Assembly (NCBI RefSeq): GCF_050947875.1
Contig: NC_134570.1
Location: forward strand, 108,573,122 to 108,637,121
Direction of reading: 5' to 3'
Length of the DNA stretch: 64,000 nucleotides
From: Dermacentor variabilis
Taxonomy: Eukaryota > Arthropoda > Arachnida > Ixodida > Ixodidae
The stretch's first letter is position 1, and each line of letters opens with the position of its first letter. The position numbers were made by a program, and so were the translations under genes. The notes under the pieces are model-generated. The model searched no databases and was not told the origin of the DNA. It saw only the letters and a list, made by a program, of their open reading frames with translations. Shown here one piece after another: positions 11,501 to 23,500 of this stretch.

Positions 11501-14500
11501 AGAACTACACCAAGTGGATAGTCGCAGGCAACCATGAAACAACTGTGGCAGGGCGACTGAAGTGAGCGTCCCTTCAACAAATGTGCAGTTGGATTCTTGA
11601 CGCGTGGTGTTCCGTGTCAGTGGACACCATCGCAAAGAGTTTAAGAGTCACGGGGATATCAAACGCCATGGACAGCTTTGGGAGTGCGCCGATGAGATGA
11701 GCTCATCCGACAGTGGTGAAAGTACCGATGAGCTGAGCTTGTCTGAGAGTGATTAGCTTGAAAGCGGCAATGAATAGTGAAATAGAATGTTGATACCTGT
11801 CACCACTTTTTTAATTATCTGACCCAGTATTCACAGTGCACTACAGTGTGTAAATATGTAGCCATAGGCCTGATTCGTGTATAACCCGCGCCTGAGTAAA
11901 CTTTTATGAAAAAATTGCGGCTTACACACGAGTTTATATGGTAATGCATTTTACTGTTTGCAACCTCGACTAGGAACAGCTTGTACTGGGTCTTGTGAGA
12001 TTTCCATTTGTCATAACGATATTGGCACTACAGAACACAGTTGACTAATGAAGCCAAGGCCACTCTAACGTAGGGATTCCTTTAATTTGATTATATTCCT
12101 TTATGATCCTCTACTCACAGCTGTTTGATCAGTGTGATAATGCAGGCAGAGCACCGCTCGGGCCACTGACGAAATGTGAAAAGGAATAGAATTGGAGGAG
12201 AACGGTTGCATTACTTTGGCCCAGGTGAATGTGTGCAGTGTGTTCTCAGAGTGGTTGCTTTTATCACCCATTCCATTGTAGCTTGGTGGCTATTGAACAA
12301 TTCTTTAAGTATTTTTTCGTAAAGTATTGAGACATAAAGAAAGAGTCAGAGGTCTATGGGTGACATGGCTATGTGGCATTTCACCGCTAGCCATTGTTCA
12401 CTTCCTTGCACAGGCTGCCTGGCTTTTTTGGCTGCTGGATACAAACTATGCTCATTTACCTACTTGGAAACAGATCCACAATAAAGAGTCACTAGTAGTC
12501 ATAGTTAACATGACCATGCACTGTGGCATTTCTCATAGCAAACAGTGCCACATTAGGATGCCGTACTAATGATTAATTAGCTGATTTACTTTTGAAGTGT
12601 TGAAATATGGCCAATAGGCTAGATCGTTTTGCTTCTTCAGTAAGTGTCAACCTAAGGATGCGATGGCAAATACACCATTGCCTAACTATAAGAGACTGTG
12701 TTCATAAGCCTGCTAGTTGCCATACTTATTCTATATGAGGCAGTCACAATTACAAAGAGAAGGTGCAGTTGGGGGAACAAAAGAAGAGATCTTAAATATG
12801 CAGATTAATATAAGGCAATATAGAGTAGCCGACAAATTATTCAGACTCGGTGAGGATTACCTGAAACACTGAATAATTGGAAGGCCTCAAAATAATTACA
12901 ATAATGTGTGCGAGGGGAAGGGGATTCAAGACTAAGGATTCTGTGAAAAAGCCATGTCTTCTATTCGAATAAGTATGGTATGTTCACTTATTTCTGTGAC
13001 ATCACGGTGGAGGAGAATTTCTGTTGATTACCAGTAATTGGGAACTGTGTTTCAGAGAGCAGAGGCAGAAAAGTGCAGGCATGACGTGATTTTGTTGGCA
13101 GAGCATGTACAGAATTCTTAGGTTGCCACTGAGTATGGAGACTGGATATCTTTTTAAATCATTGCTTTCCTTGCCCCCCCCCCCCTCCTCCCACATATTT
13201 GTGAATACATACATATATGTAAATGTAAATAGTACTATTAGCCCTGTATGTGTGACTCGCATTGTAGTGCCAGTCAGGACAACGGTGTTCTGTGTGATGA
13301 AAAAATAAATGTGCAACTTAAGATCAAAGCATATAGTGACACATAGTCAGTATATCTCTAAAAGAAGTACTGGCGCGCAAATTTTCAATCTCGTTTTTAT
13401 GTTGTAATAAGTAGCTAATGACACACTAATCATGACATGAAACCTCATTTGCTTCAGGGTGCACAGATAATTTTATAGAGTCATGTTTTTGGTGACCAGT
13501 TAAAGTTTTGGTTTCAAAGAGCAACGAGTGGGGAGGGTAGGTTTGTAAACACAGCTGGACACGTGATCACACAAAACTGTGATGCGCACGCCGGCGCACG
13601 AGCTTCGTGTTGCTGGTTCATCCGCTACGCCTGCATGTACTTTGCTATGTCCTCACCGTAATTGTCGTTGTCCTCCTCGTTTTTGTCATCTAGGGGCACC
13701 GATTTCATGCAGCTGGGAGTCACTGCCGCATTACACATGGCCAACCGCTTTGGATTCGACCCACTACAAAGCATTGACTCTTAAATTGCAGCCTGCGACA
13801 ACTTTCGTACGCAGTTTGCATTCTACTGCACTACTGCAAGTAGTATGAACCTGTTGTTGAGGGCATTTTGGGAATGAAGAAGCATATTTCGGAGCAGGAC
13901 TTGAGGTGGGGTAAATAGTCGGTACAGCACCAGGCTTAGGCACGTAGTCATTGTGAAAGATTGGACTGCGCTAAGCATGTGAGTTTTGTTTATAGCAGGC
14001 ATGCTCGAAATGAAGCAAGAAAATCTGGCTGCTCTTCAGTGAGGTCCACTTCTGCAGCTTATTGACGCCAATGGTAGTGAGCGAGCACACTAGGCAAGCT
14101 GGTGATCACTAGGAAATAGTATTGGCAGCGAGGAGTTACGGAGTCGCCATCTGTCAGAAGCGCCTCACTTGCGTAGTATGAGGGATCACGCGACGCGCTC
14201 CTCATAGATTTCGCTTACGGCACTCAATAAAAACACCACACGGCAGCCCTCCTGGACATTTATACAGGTACTTTCGAAACGAGGGAAGTTTTTGATTGTC
14301 GATATAATGATCTTGGGCAAACTGAAAGCACAGGATCGTTTACAGACGCTATCTCTTTACCGAATATGTACAGTATGTGAACGTCACTGCGCGCGGTCGC
14401 CGCGATGGAGTCTCCCGAACCGGCTTCTTGCGTGAAAGGTAGGCAAACGCTGAAAGTAAACTATGTGAAATATGTTCTTATAGTGGGCTGTTTGTATAAC

Positions 14501-17500
14501 CAAACAGGGCATAACAGAATGGAGCCTCAATCCAGCGATCGCACGGGTTCGGAGCGACCGACTGCGCGTCTGCATGCATGTCCACGCACAATGTTTTGCT
14601 TTCGCTGTGAGCACGTTCTCGCACCATGCCGTGAGCTTTAGGCCGCAGCATATGAGCGTTTGACAGTACACTAGCAACCATTGTTGCGTGGACGCTATCA
14701 GAACTGTTGAAAAATAATTCCGTTATAAAGACTTCGACGCCTAGCTACAGCGACTGTGATGTGGTGTCGCGACGATTCAATCTTTTTTTTTTTTTTTTTT
14801 TTTTGTCTTCTAAATTCTTAGACATTTCAATAACATTTCTCAAGTTGCGTCGCATTGTATGTTTATCAGTCTTCGCAGCATGCGATTTCCCTCTGCTTGA
14901 TTTTCGTGATCCAGTGCATTAATTCATAACATAAACATGACCATACGCTGTGCCTTTCTTTAATGTGCGTCTTACCGCTCTCTTTTCGTTCTACTGAACT
15001 TGCCAGTATCTAGCATCAACAAGTTCATAGACCAAACCGTCATGACATTAGGCGGGCAGCGGGTGCGGGCGAGCGTCTCAGTGTGCGTTTTCTGCTACTC
15101 ACCGAACATCGCGCAGTCCCGGCGTCGTAGCAGAAATGTTCCTCGCATCTGTGCTTGCTGCATACCTGAGTTGTAGCCAATGGCTGTCTGCCGGTTCTAA
15201 GTTTCGCCAGCCAAGCTTCACGCAGCTCCTTGCCCTGTGGCTACGTGTGAATAAGGCTGACACAGGGCTCTGTTGCGTGCATCCGGCACTGCGGCACCGA
15301 GCAGTAGCCTACCATGCTGCATGCCTCCAGAGGCAGCCACTACCTATTATAGTACTTTCAAATGTTGTCAAGCAGACACCCAAGGTGGTAAAGCCTCACC
15401 ACTTAATCAGAACCGCGGCTCAGGTGAAACTTTAAACTTTCATTTTCAGCTAGCTTAGGCGCTTCCGAAGCAGCTGACGCGGCCGCTGTGTCCACGTGAT
15501 CCCTCATGCCACGTCACGCCGACGGTGACGCTAGCTTTTCCAGTGGTCGAGCTCGCCGGCAATAGGCCTAGGTCGTTGACAGTCGGATCTGGGACCAACG
15601 GCCTTTGTAATCTGTCCGTAGCTCCTAATAAAGTGCCTATATTCATCAACACAACCAACACCTGCACAATTATGGCGCTTATAAGTGACAATGCAATTCA
15701 TTTTCCCGACACCATTGGTAATGATGAAAAAACACGCTAACCAGGTGAGCCGTTTCACATAGATGATTGCTACGTGGGCTGCACTGACCACTTGAAAGTC
15801 GAAATCACACCAACAATTTTATTTTATGCAACGTTTTATAACACGCACACTTTCGAGGTCACCTTATTTTATAAGTTATTTCAAGCCAGAAACAAATCGT
15901 AGCCACTTTTTGTGCCGCTGTCGATGGCGAAAGAGGCCAGCATTGGCTGCAGCTGTCTTGACTGATGCGGCAGTTGTGTGACTCGGTGCGGCCACATCCA
16001 GCTAGTTGGTCACGCATGCGGCGTGCGATCCGACACTGCATGCTGTTGGAACCTGTTCCCCCTATCGTGGAAAAAATTATGCTTCACTCTGCCCATTCCT
16101 GAATGTGTTAGGCACAAGTCAACGATGTTAGTATACATGCGGCATTTGTACTGTATTCGCACTTCGTTGGTAGTAAGTGCAGCACAGTCAAGCACATAGT
16201 GATAGTGCCAGAAATCTTCCAGCGGATTTGACAGAAACTGTTGCAGAAACAGGGAGAGCATCCCAGTATGAGCAACAGAGAAGAGCACATGCAAGAAGCA
16301 TGGTAGCCAATACAAACTCGTGATGTAGCGTTGTCTCGGTTGTTTACAGACCAAATGTATTGATATCAATGTTGCGAGGTGCTGTGCAGTTGGCTCCGTT
16401 CATGTGCCTTAAAATTTGTTTTTAAGCCACGTTAGCCATTTATATTTCGTTGCACATGTGCGTGGGTCCCATAAATTGATCTCACAAGTTATCTCGAATT
16501 GAAAATTTTGTGTCAGTACTCCTTTAACCTCTAAAGCACACAGGCCTCTCCATGGCAGAGTGCATCATGCTCAACAGACTCCTTGATTTACTTGGTTTGA
16601 TTTGGCCGTTGCGTATGTGCCATCGTGACAAAATGTTTAGAATACTGAAGTATTGATATATATCTTTCGTACTTTTCTGTACACTGTGGAGTCTCAAACA
16701 TGCTCTTGGGATAAAGAAACGACATCATAATAGTGCAAACAGTCGAAACACTCTTTATTGTGCCTCTTATGCAGCAATGCCAGCTAGTTGAATTACAGCA
16801 AATGGAATGTGCCAACAAGCGCTCATGAATCGATTAAGTCCGACTCACTGCAACAGGATATTGAGTGAATGTTTGCCCCATGCCATACACCCATGCCTAA
16901 TTGTTCGCATGTGCAGTCACGTGAATGACAACATGTTTGAACGATCATGTTTGTCCATCCCAGTGCCCTGCTTCAAAGCCTTTCGCGGGACAGTCTCATG
17001 AAGCATGTCAGATGGCCACGCGTGACCCCGACCCTAAGCCAGAGAATACAATGCTTGTTCCCTTTGTGCCCGAGTATCCACCCCACCAAGTAGCACTAGC
17101 AAAGGAATGCTAGCGGCATCTCTTGTACTGCTGCACAGCTACTGACTACTGGCGGCACACAGCTACACCGAGAAGCCAGATTACAGGAGACATGAGAGCC
17201 ATTCGGGTAAAACATCAGGAGATGCACGACAGTTGAGCATCCCCACATTCCCCCAACCCTAAGTCACATACATAGTCTGGCAAAACATGAGACACTGTCT
17301 AACACAATTTGTGCATCGCGAACAAGAGATAGTACATGCGTCTGTGGCTGTGCCGAAGAAATATCCAAGCACTCTTGTACGTAACATGTGTACGGACAAT
17401 GTCTTGGGTACACCGTTGGCATCCACTACTCACAGCAGCAAGTCTGCAGAGGGTGTGTTTGCAGGCTTGATGGCACAACTTCAGGCCAGGATTTTGGAAA

Positions 17501-20500
17501 CGGCAACGTGGTAGTCGGCACGAGCAAGTGTTGCTTGCACTGGTGTGCCCTACTCCCAAGAGCGCCGCGGCAGGTTGTGAGCTGACAGAGGTGGATATTT
17601 CACCGGACCTGCCACAGGCATCCCCATTGCTTGGGGTGGCTCAATCATTGTCCGCCGCAGCAGGTGGCAGTGCAGATGATGTGCAGATGGCAGCAAGCCA
17701 GGGATGACTCCGCTCACACTGCCTACGCTCCACAAACACGGAAACAAGGGAGGGCAATTCTGCATGCACATCACCCATGTGGTACAACATTCAATTCGAC
17801 TAGCAAAATATTGAGTGGCTACTCAGATGCTAAGTTCTTGTGAACAAAGCTTGCTTTCTTTAGCTGAACTAGTAATTTCAAATCATGCAAGGCTAACTAG
17901 AATCGGCAACACCTCAATGCCACAGTTCACCTAGTTGCGTCGCTCCACATGCAACTTGCAGCTCAGGAAAGCTTCTTGCTTAACGAGTCGTTACTTGACA
18001 ACGACCTGCATCCAGAAATAACACCCAAAATGGATGTAAAACAGGCATCTGTAAGAAGACGTCAGCTTTGTGAGGTGGCCCTACCCCATTTTCTGCACAC
18101 GGCATTTGAGCAGACGGCACCCAGTGTCCCAACCAGTGTCAGGTTGCAATTCCAAATGGCCCATAGTGGCATCCATAGCCTGCGACCAACCGGCTCCCAG
18201 ATTCAAAAAGATAGAAGTTATTTACCTAAAAACTCAGACCGCCGACAAGACTTCCTTGCTTACTCACTTCAGACTTGCCAATGCTCTCCGGGTGCTAGGC
18301 CTCGCTCTCTCAGAATGCAGGCCATGTGGCTCTCGTAACGACGAATATTGACACAAGCGTACTTGTTTATCTTTATCGGGCGGCCACGTTTCACTACCTA
18401 ACAAATGTTATTGCACAGCGCAGGACGCGCCTGCATGTGTCGGAAGGTTCTGGAATGTTACTGATGGTTCCATCCGCTGTCTGTCACGGAACCTTGTGTA
18501 ATATGATTGCATGTATGTGCAACGTGAATAGTGTAGAACTTTGTGGAAGACACGCGGGTCCCGGCTGTTACTCTGGAAACATTCAACGACTGATGTATAA
18601 AAGCCTACGCGCTTGACCCACAGATCAGATTTTAGACAATCGCCGAGTGTGTTCGCCACTATCGTTGTTCTTTGAGTATAGCCTGCTTTTGAGGGCACAA
18701 GTTCGCCCAATAAAACGCTAGTTTCGTTAATCACAGTTTTGCTGCCTTCTTCACTGTCACTACTCCATGACAATATCTTCCTAGAACTGTGGAGAACGCT
18801 TAGCATGTTGACAAGTTCAACCGTGCTACAGCAACCATCGCCTCACTCTCAAAAAAGCGTGCCACCAGTGGTAGCGATCAACATCCATGGGAGGCCTACG
18901 TATCGGTTTAAACAGAAGTTGTTTCGAACCGAGCAAAACCGTCAAAACTATCGTCCAATGTTCCAAGAGCTCCATTTAGCAGCCATTATTGGGTCTCAGA
19001 TGTGCTCTTGGGACAAAGTAACGACAGCATAGTAGCACAAACAATCAAAAGGGCATCTATTGTGCTATTTATACACAACTTGCAGCTAGCCTTACAACCA
19101 ATGGAACATTGCAACGGGTGCTGACGAATCGAGGAAGTCCGACTCACTTCAACAGGATATCAAGCGAGTATGTTTACCCCACGCCAGACACCACTGCCTA
19201 ATGATTCACATGTACAGTCACGCGAATCATGACATGTTTGAACAATTGTGTTTGTCCATCTCGGTGCCCCACTCCGAAATCTTTCGCTGAGCAGTTCCAC
19301 GAAGCGTGTCGGCAAGCATGCGACACCAAGCTAAGGAGGAGAATGGTCGTTCCCTATGCGCCTGAGTATTCATACCACCAGTTATCAGAACACTAGTGCC
19401 ATCTCTCGTATGGCTATGCAACTAACGACTACTGGCGGCAAACATGCAACATGATGAAGCCGAATTCAAGGAGACATTGGAGCCATGCAGAAAAAACATC
19501 ATGGGGTGCAAGTGAGTGGAGCATCCCCGCAGCACACACCTGTCATCGTCAAATCTTCCCTCAGCAAGCATCACGCATCGCCATGAGACATATCCCTCTG
19601 TGCATCCGCCAGATTTGGTCTTTGCATTTCGGCATATCTTGTAAATGGTGTAGTGCATAAATGTAAATATATAATTGGCATGAAGTTACATGTTGCATAG
19701 GATGAAAATAAACACAATAGTGTGCATCCTCATTGGTTATATAGTGTTTATTTACCACTTCACTAAAGCTTCATTTCACGTACATGTGTATTGGATCTGC
19801 ACATTTTTTTTTTTTCTAGCATTGTATCCTTGTGTTGGCTTTCTAACAATAATGTTCACGGTTTTGCTTAACAATTTGGTGCACTGACTTTCCGATGCCA
19901 CAGGATGGAAACTGGCCAACCAGCCAAGGTGGAGACAGCCGCCAACATTTTCCGGGAGCTTTGCTACAACTATCGTGATCAGCTGGTGGCTGGGATAATC
20001 TGCGCGGGTTGGGACCGTCAGAATGGTGGCCAGGTAAGAAGCTTATTGGTGTAGTGTTTCGGTTTTGTTTGTGTTATCAGAATGCAGACATTTAGACACT
20101 TGCAGAGAGACAGCCATGTTTCTTAGCCTTCGCCAGATAATTCGAACTTGGCTAGTTGGCGTGCGCGCACCTGACCCCAGTGGTGACTCCAATAGCGGCA
20201 GCATCCATCTTGGTGGTGCTTAGTGTACAGTGAATGGGTCTAACACACGTCTTCTCCCACTGAAAACGCCTGTTTTCAGCCTGCCTCAGGAACATCTCAA
20301 TTTAGGAAACGGTAGCTCACAATGAATTATTACAGTATTTGCCCGTTTCGAATTCGTCTTTTTCTTTTTCAAGAAAATTCGACAACAGATTTTTTGCGCA
20401 GTGTAATCTGATCTGAAACTAACCAAAACTGCATTCGTAAAGCCTTATTGGCACCTGTAGGGGTGAGCACTAAGGTATATCTTGCACTAAAATGTGTATT

Positions 20501-23500
20501 GCACTAAGCTATATCTTGTCTCTCTTTACGTCCAGGTATACATGGTTCCACTGGGAGGCATGCTGTTGCGTCAGCCTGTGGCAATGGGTGGCTCAGGCAG
20601 CACCTATGTGTATGGCTACGTCGATGCCAACTACAAGCCTGGCATGACCAAGGAAGAGTGCATCAAGTTTGTCACAAACAGTAAGTCTGCTGAGCATACA
20701 GAGACGTGCATTTTTCCCTTAATAGAGAGCTTTAGAATAGGGGCCCCAAACGTTTGGGGCACCAGAAAAATAGCGTCGAAGCCACTTCGCACACGCGAGA
20801 CACAAACTGCATATGGGCTTTGCATCGGGCATGCTATTTCACTGATTTAGAGGGAGCCCCAAAAGCTGCCCCAAAAGATTTGCATAAACAAACATGGCGG
20901 CACCCATCGAAGCAACGTCTCTAACCTAGCACCAAACTGGGCTCGATTTGTGGTAATGCATGAAGTTCGCAAGCTAGGAGAAGTGACTGTGGTTATTGCT
21001 TTCTCACAACTAGTGTGCGTTATGAAGATTAATTGATTAGATGCTATTGATCCGGAATTCAATTGCAGATTTCATGGCTCGAAAGCCTAACACAGCTTAG
21101 CTTGGCTGGTGAAGGCACGTAAAGTTGGTTACTCAAAACTAAGTGCAACTAATTGTTTGCTGCTAAAGAATAATGTCTAAATTGTAATTAAATCCTAAAA
21201 CATGAAAGTCGAAATTACTATTTTCATAACATGGTATATTGTATTTAATTATATCTAATAGCTTTTCTTTGACGCCGTAGTGGCGCTGTCAGTGCAAGAC
21301 GCTATCCGCAAATGCAAACCCCTATTCTAAAGCTCTTCACTCCTGCATGCCTCAGCGCTAACACCCGCAAAGCTCTTTGGGGCCCCAAACTATTGGGGCC
21401 CCTATTCTAAAGCTCTCAACGTAAAAAAAAAAGATCACTTTCGCTGCTGCTTGTTTTTGCCTGATTTTTCAGCAAGTTGCATGTTATGGTCCAAATAGTT
21501 CAGTATGAGTATGTGCACTGTTACATGCCTGATTGGTCAAAAAAACAAAATCTCGGTGCCTTTCCACTCTATGAAGTAGGATGACCAGTGGAGCTGTGTA
21601 TGTGGGACCCTTAATGGCGAACTGCACCTCCGCCGCGGGTCGGCCCAGCATTGCACAATCTTCGGGATAGGTCCACGTATGGGGAGTGCTTAATGCCTGC
21701 TTCACCTCTGCCACGGGTTGGCCCGGCATAGCGCTATCTTCGGGATCGGCACACGTATGAGGAGTGCTTAACGCCTGCTTCACCTCCGCTGAGGGTCGGC
21801 CCGGCATGGCACTATCTTCGGCATCGGCACAGGTATGGGGACTGCTTAATGCCTGCTTCACCTCCGCCGAGGGTTAGCCCAGCATGGTACTATCTTCGGG
21901 ATCGGCACAGGTATGGGGAGTGCTTAACGCCTGCTTCACCTCCACAGAGCGTCGGCCGGGCATGGCACTATCTTCGGGATCGGCACACGTATGGGGAGTG
22001 CTTAAAGCCTGCTTCACCTCCGCCGAGGGTCGGCCCGGCATAGCACTATCTTTGGGATCGGTCCAAGTATGGGAAGTTTTTTGCTTATGACATGAAAATT
22101 TCCTTGGAGGGTAAAGGTATATAGCTTCGCTGTAAAAAGTGGGAACGACTGTTGTGAAGAAACCCACAATGATTCGACTATTGCAGTGCAATTGACTTCT
22201 GTGCTGTTGTCAATAGTTGGATATTTGGTGCATGCTTTGGCCATACTTTTGTGTACATGTAGTGACAGCATGACAATAGTCGGAACACATACTGACCAGG
22301 GCAGAGATAATGCAGCAGTTTCATTCCAATACTTCCCTTAATGCACTTTGTCAGTGGTCTGAAAGGCGATCCACTCCCATTATCGGCATAACTGGCCAGT
22401 TGTGAACGGTGGATGATAATAAAGATATAGAATCCTTGTACTAATTCTGGTCGAACGCAACCATTTGTATGCGCAGCACTGCATCAGCAAACTTGGGCTG
22501 TATTCTGAAGCAATTGCTTTCGAAGATAATTTCACTTTCACAAGATTTTGCGACTAGTAATGAATGCATCGTCGGGCTACTGCATTCCTGGCTTCTGGCA
22601 CTGATAAATGGTGAACATTGTGCCTAGTATGTTGTCACTTGTAGGTGCCACTGCGTCTGGGCTTTAGTCACAAGAAATTATTTCAAAAAATGATCATCAG
22701 GGAATACCGCGTCTTTTTTGTGGCCACTCGTCAAATAAAACTTATTTTCTGGTGAATCCATATTTAAGAGTCTAGAGTATTCAGACCCTATCGAGTCTAA
22801 ATTATCAGTCCGCAATTGTATGTCAGCATAGTGGCAAACTTCTCACGGCAGTTTGCTGCCTGTGACTACGTTGGTCAGCAGTGAATGTTCATCATGGCTG
22901 CACTGTCATGTCTGTTAGGCCTAACCAGCACTGCTTCGCCAGATGTCGGCAGTCGAGTTAACTTCGCACCTAGTCCACGCATATTTATTCGGAATAGCCA
23001 TACGGCTCTCATAAAGCTGAAAAACCACCTCGCCAATGAAAGTGAGAAAGTTGGAAACAACCTGAAAAATTCAAGGGCACTTAGGTATTCCTAAATAGTT
23101 GAATGCAAAAGCATTGCGACATCTTTTCAATTATGCCTCGGCCTCGTTTGTGTACTTGTGTAGTCGTCCAAATGAGCCGGGCACAGCTAGGGACTGAGAA
23201 GTCAAAGTGAAAGGTTTGTCCATCGGAGTGTGCAACAGAACTCATTGAAATCACTGCACCGACTGGCAGCACCATGACGCAGGGCGCTATATATAGACCG
23301 GCCACACAGTTGCTGCTTCCCAGCAACTGCAGCTTATGCAGCCGTAATTTTTACCGGGAAACGCTTGCAGCGAACGGAATGTGCAATAGCCAGCTTACTG
23401 GTTATTTTTCTTTCTGTCCCCCGCAATGATGCTGCCACGGATGTGCGGTGGTGGTGCTCCAACGAACCCAGCAGCCCAAGCGGCTCGTACCTCCCATTGA

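Larger units (their letters stand above)
16685..19531 (-). mobile_element. old copy of a non-coding LTR retroelement (LARD/TRIM-like), minus orientation
   Basis: Two diverged LTRs (16685-17247 and 18989-19531) flank an internal region that matches, in reverse complement, the internal region of the young copy at 48939-51486. The boundary motifs agree. The polypurine tract reads as CCCCCAACCCTAA just after 17247, and the LTR starts with TGTGGAGTCTC, the reversed LTR 3' end. Neighbouring bases ACAC and GCAC are compatible with a mutated 4-bp duplication. The internal region has no gag or pol. A solo LTR of a different family (18349-18772) is inserted in it. It lies antisense in intron 3 of PSMB6. 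Confidence 0.88.

Noticed and set aside
21484..22191. Two frames with 26-residue repeats
   Set aside because: Translation of the 78-bp tandem array. Both strands stay open because the period is divisible by three.
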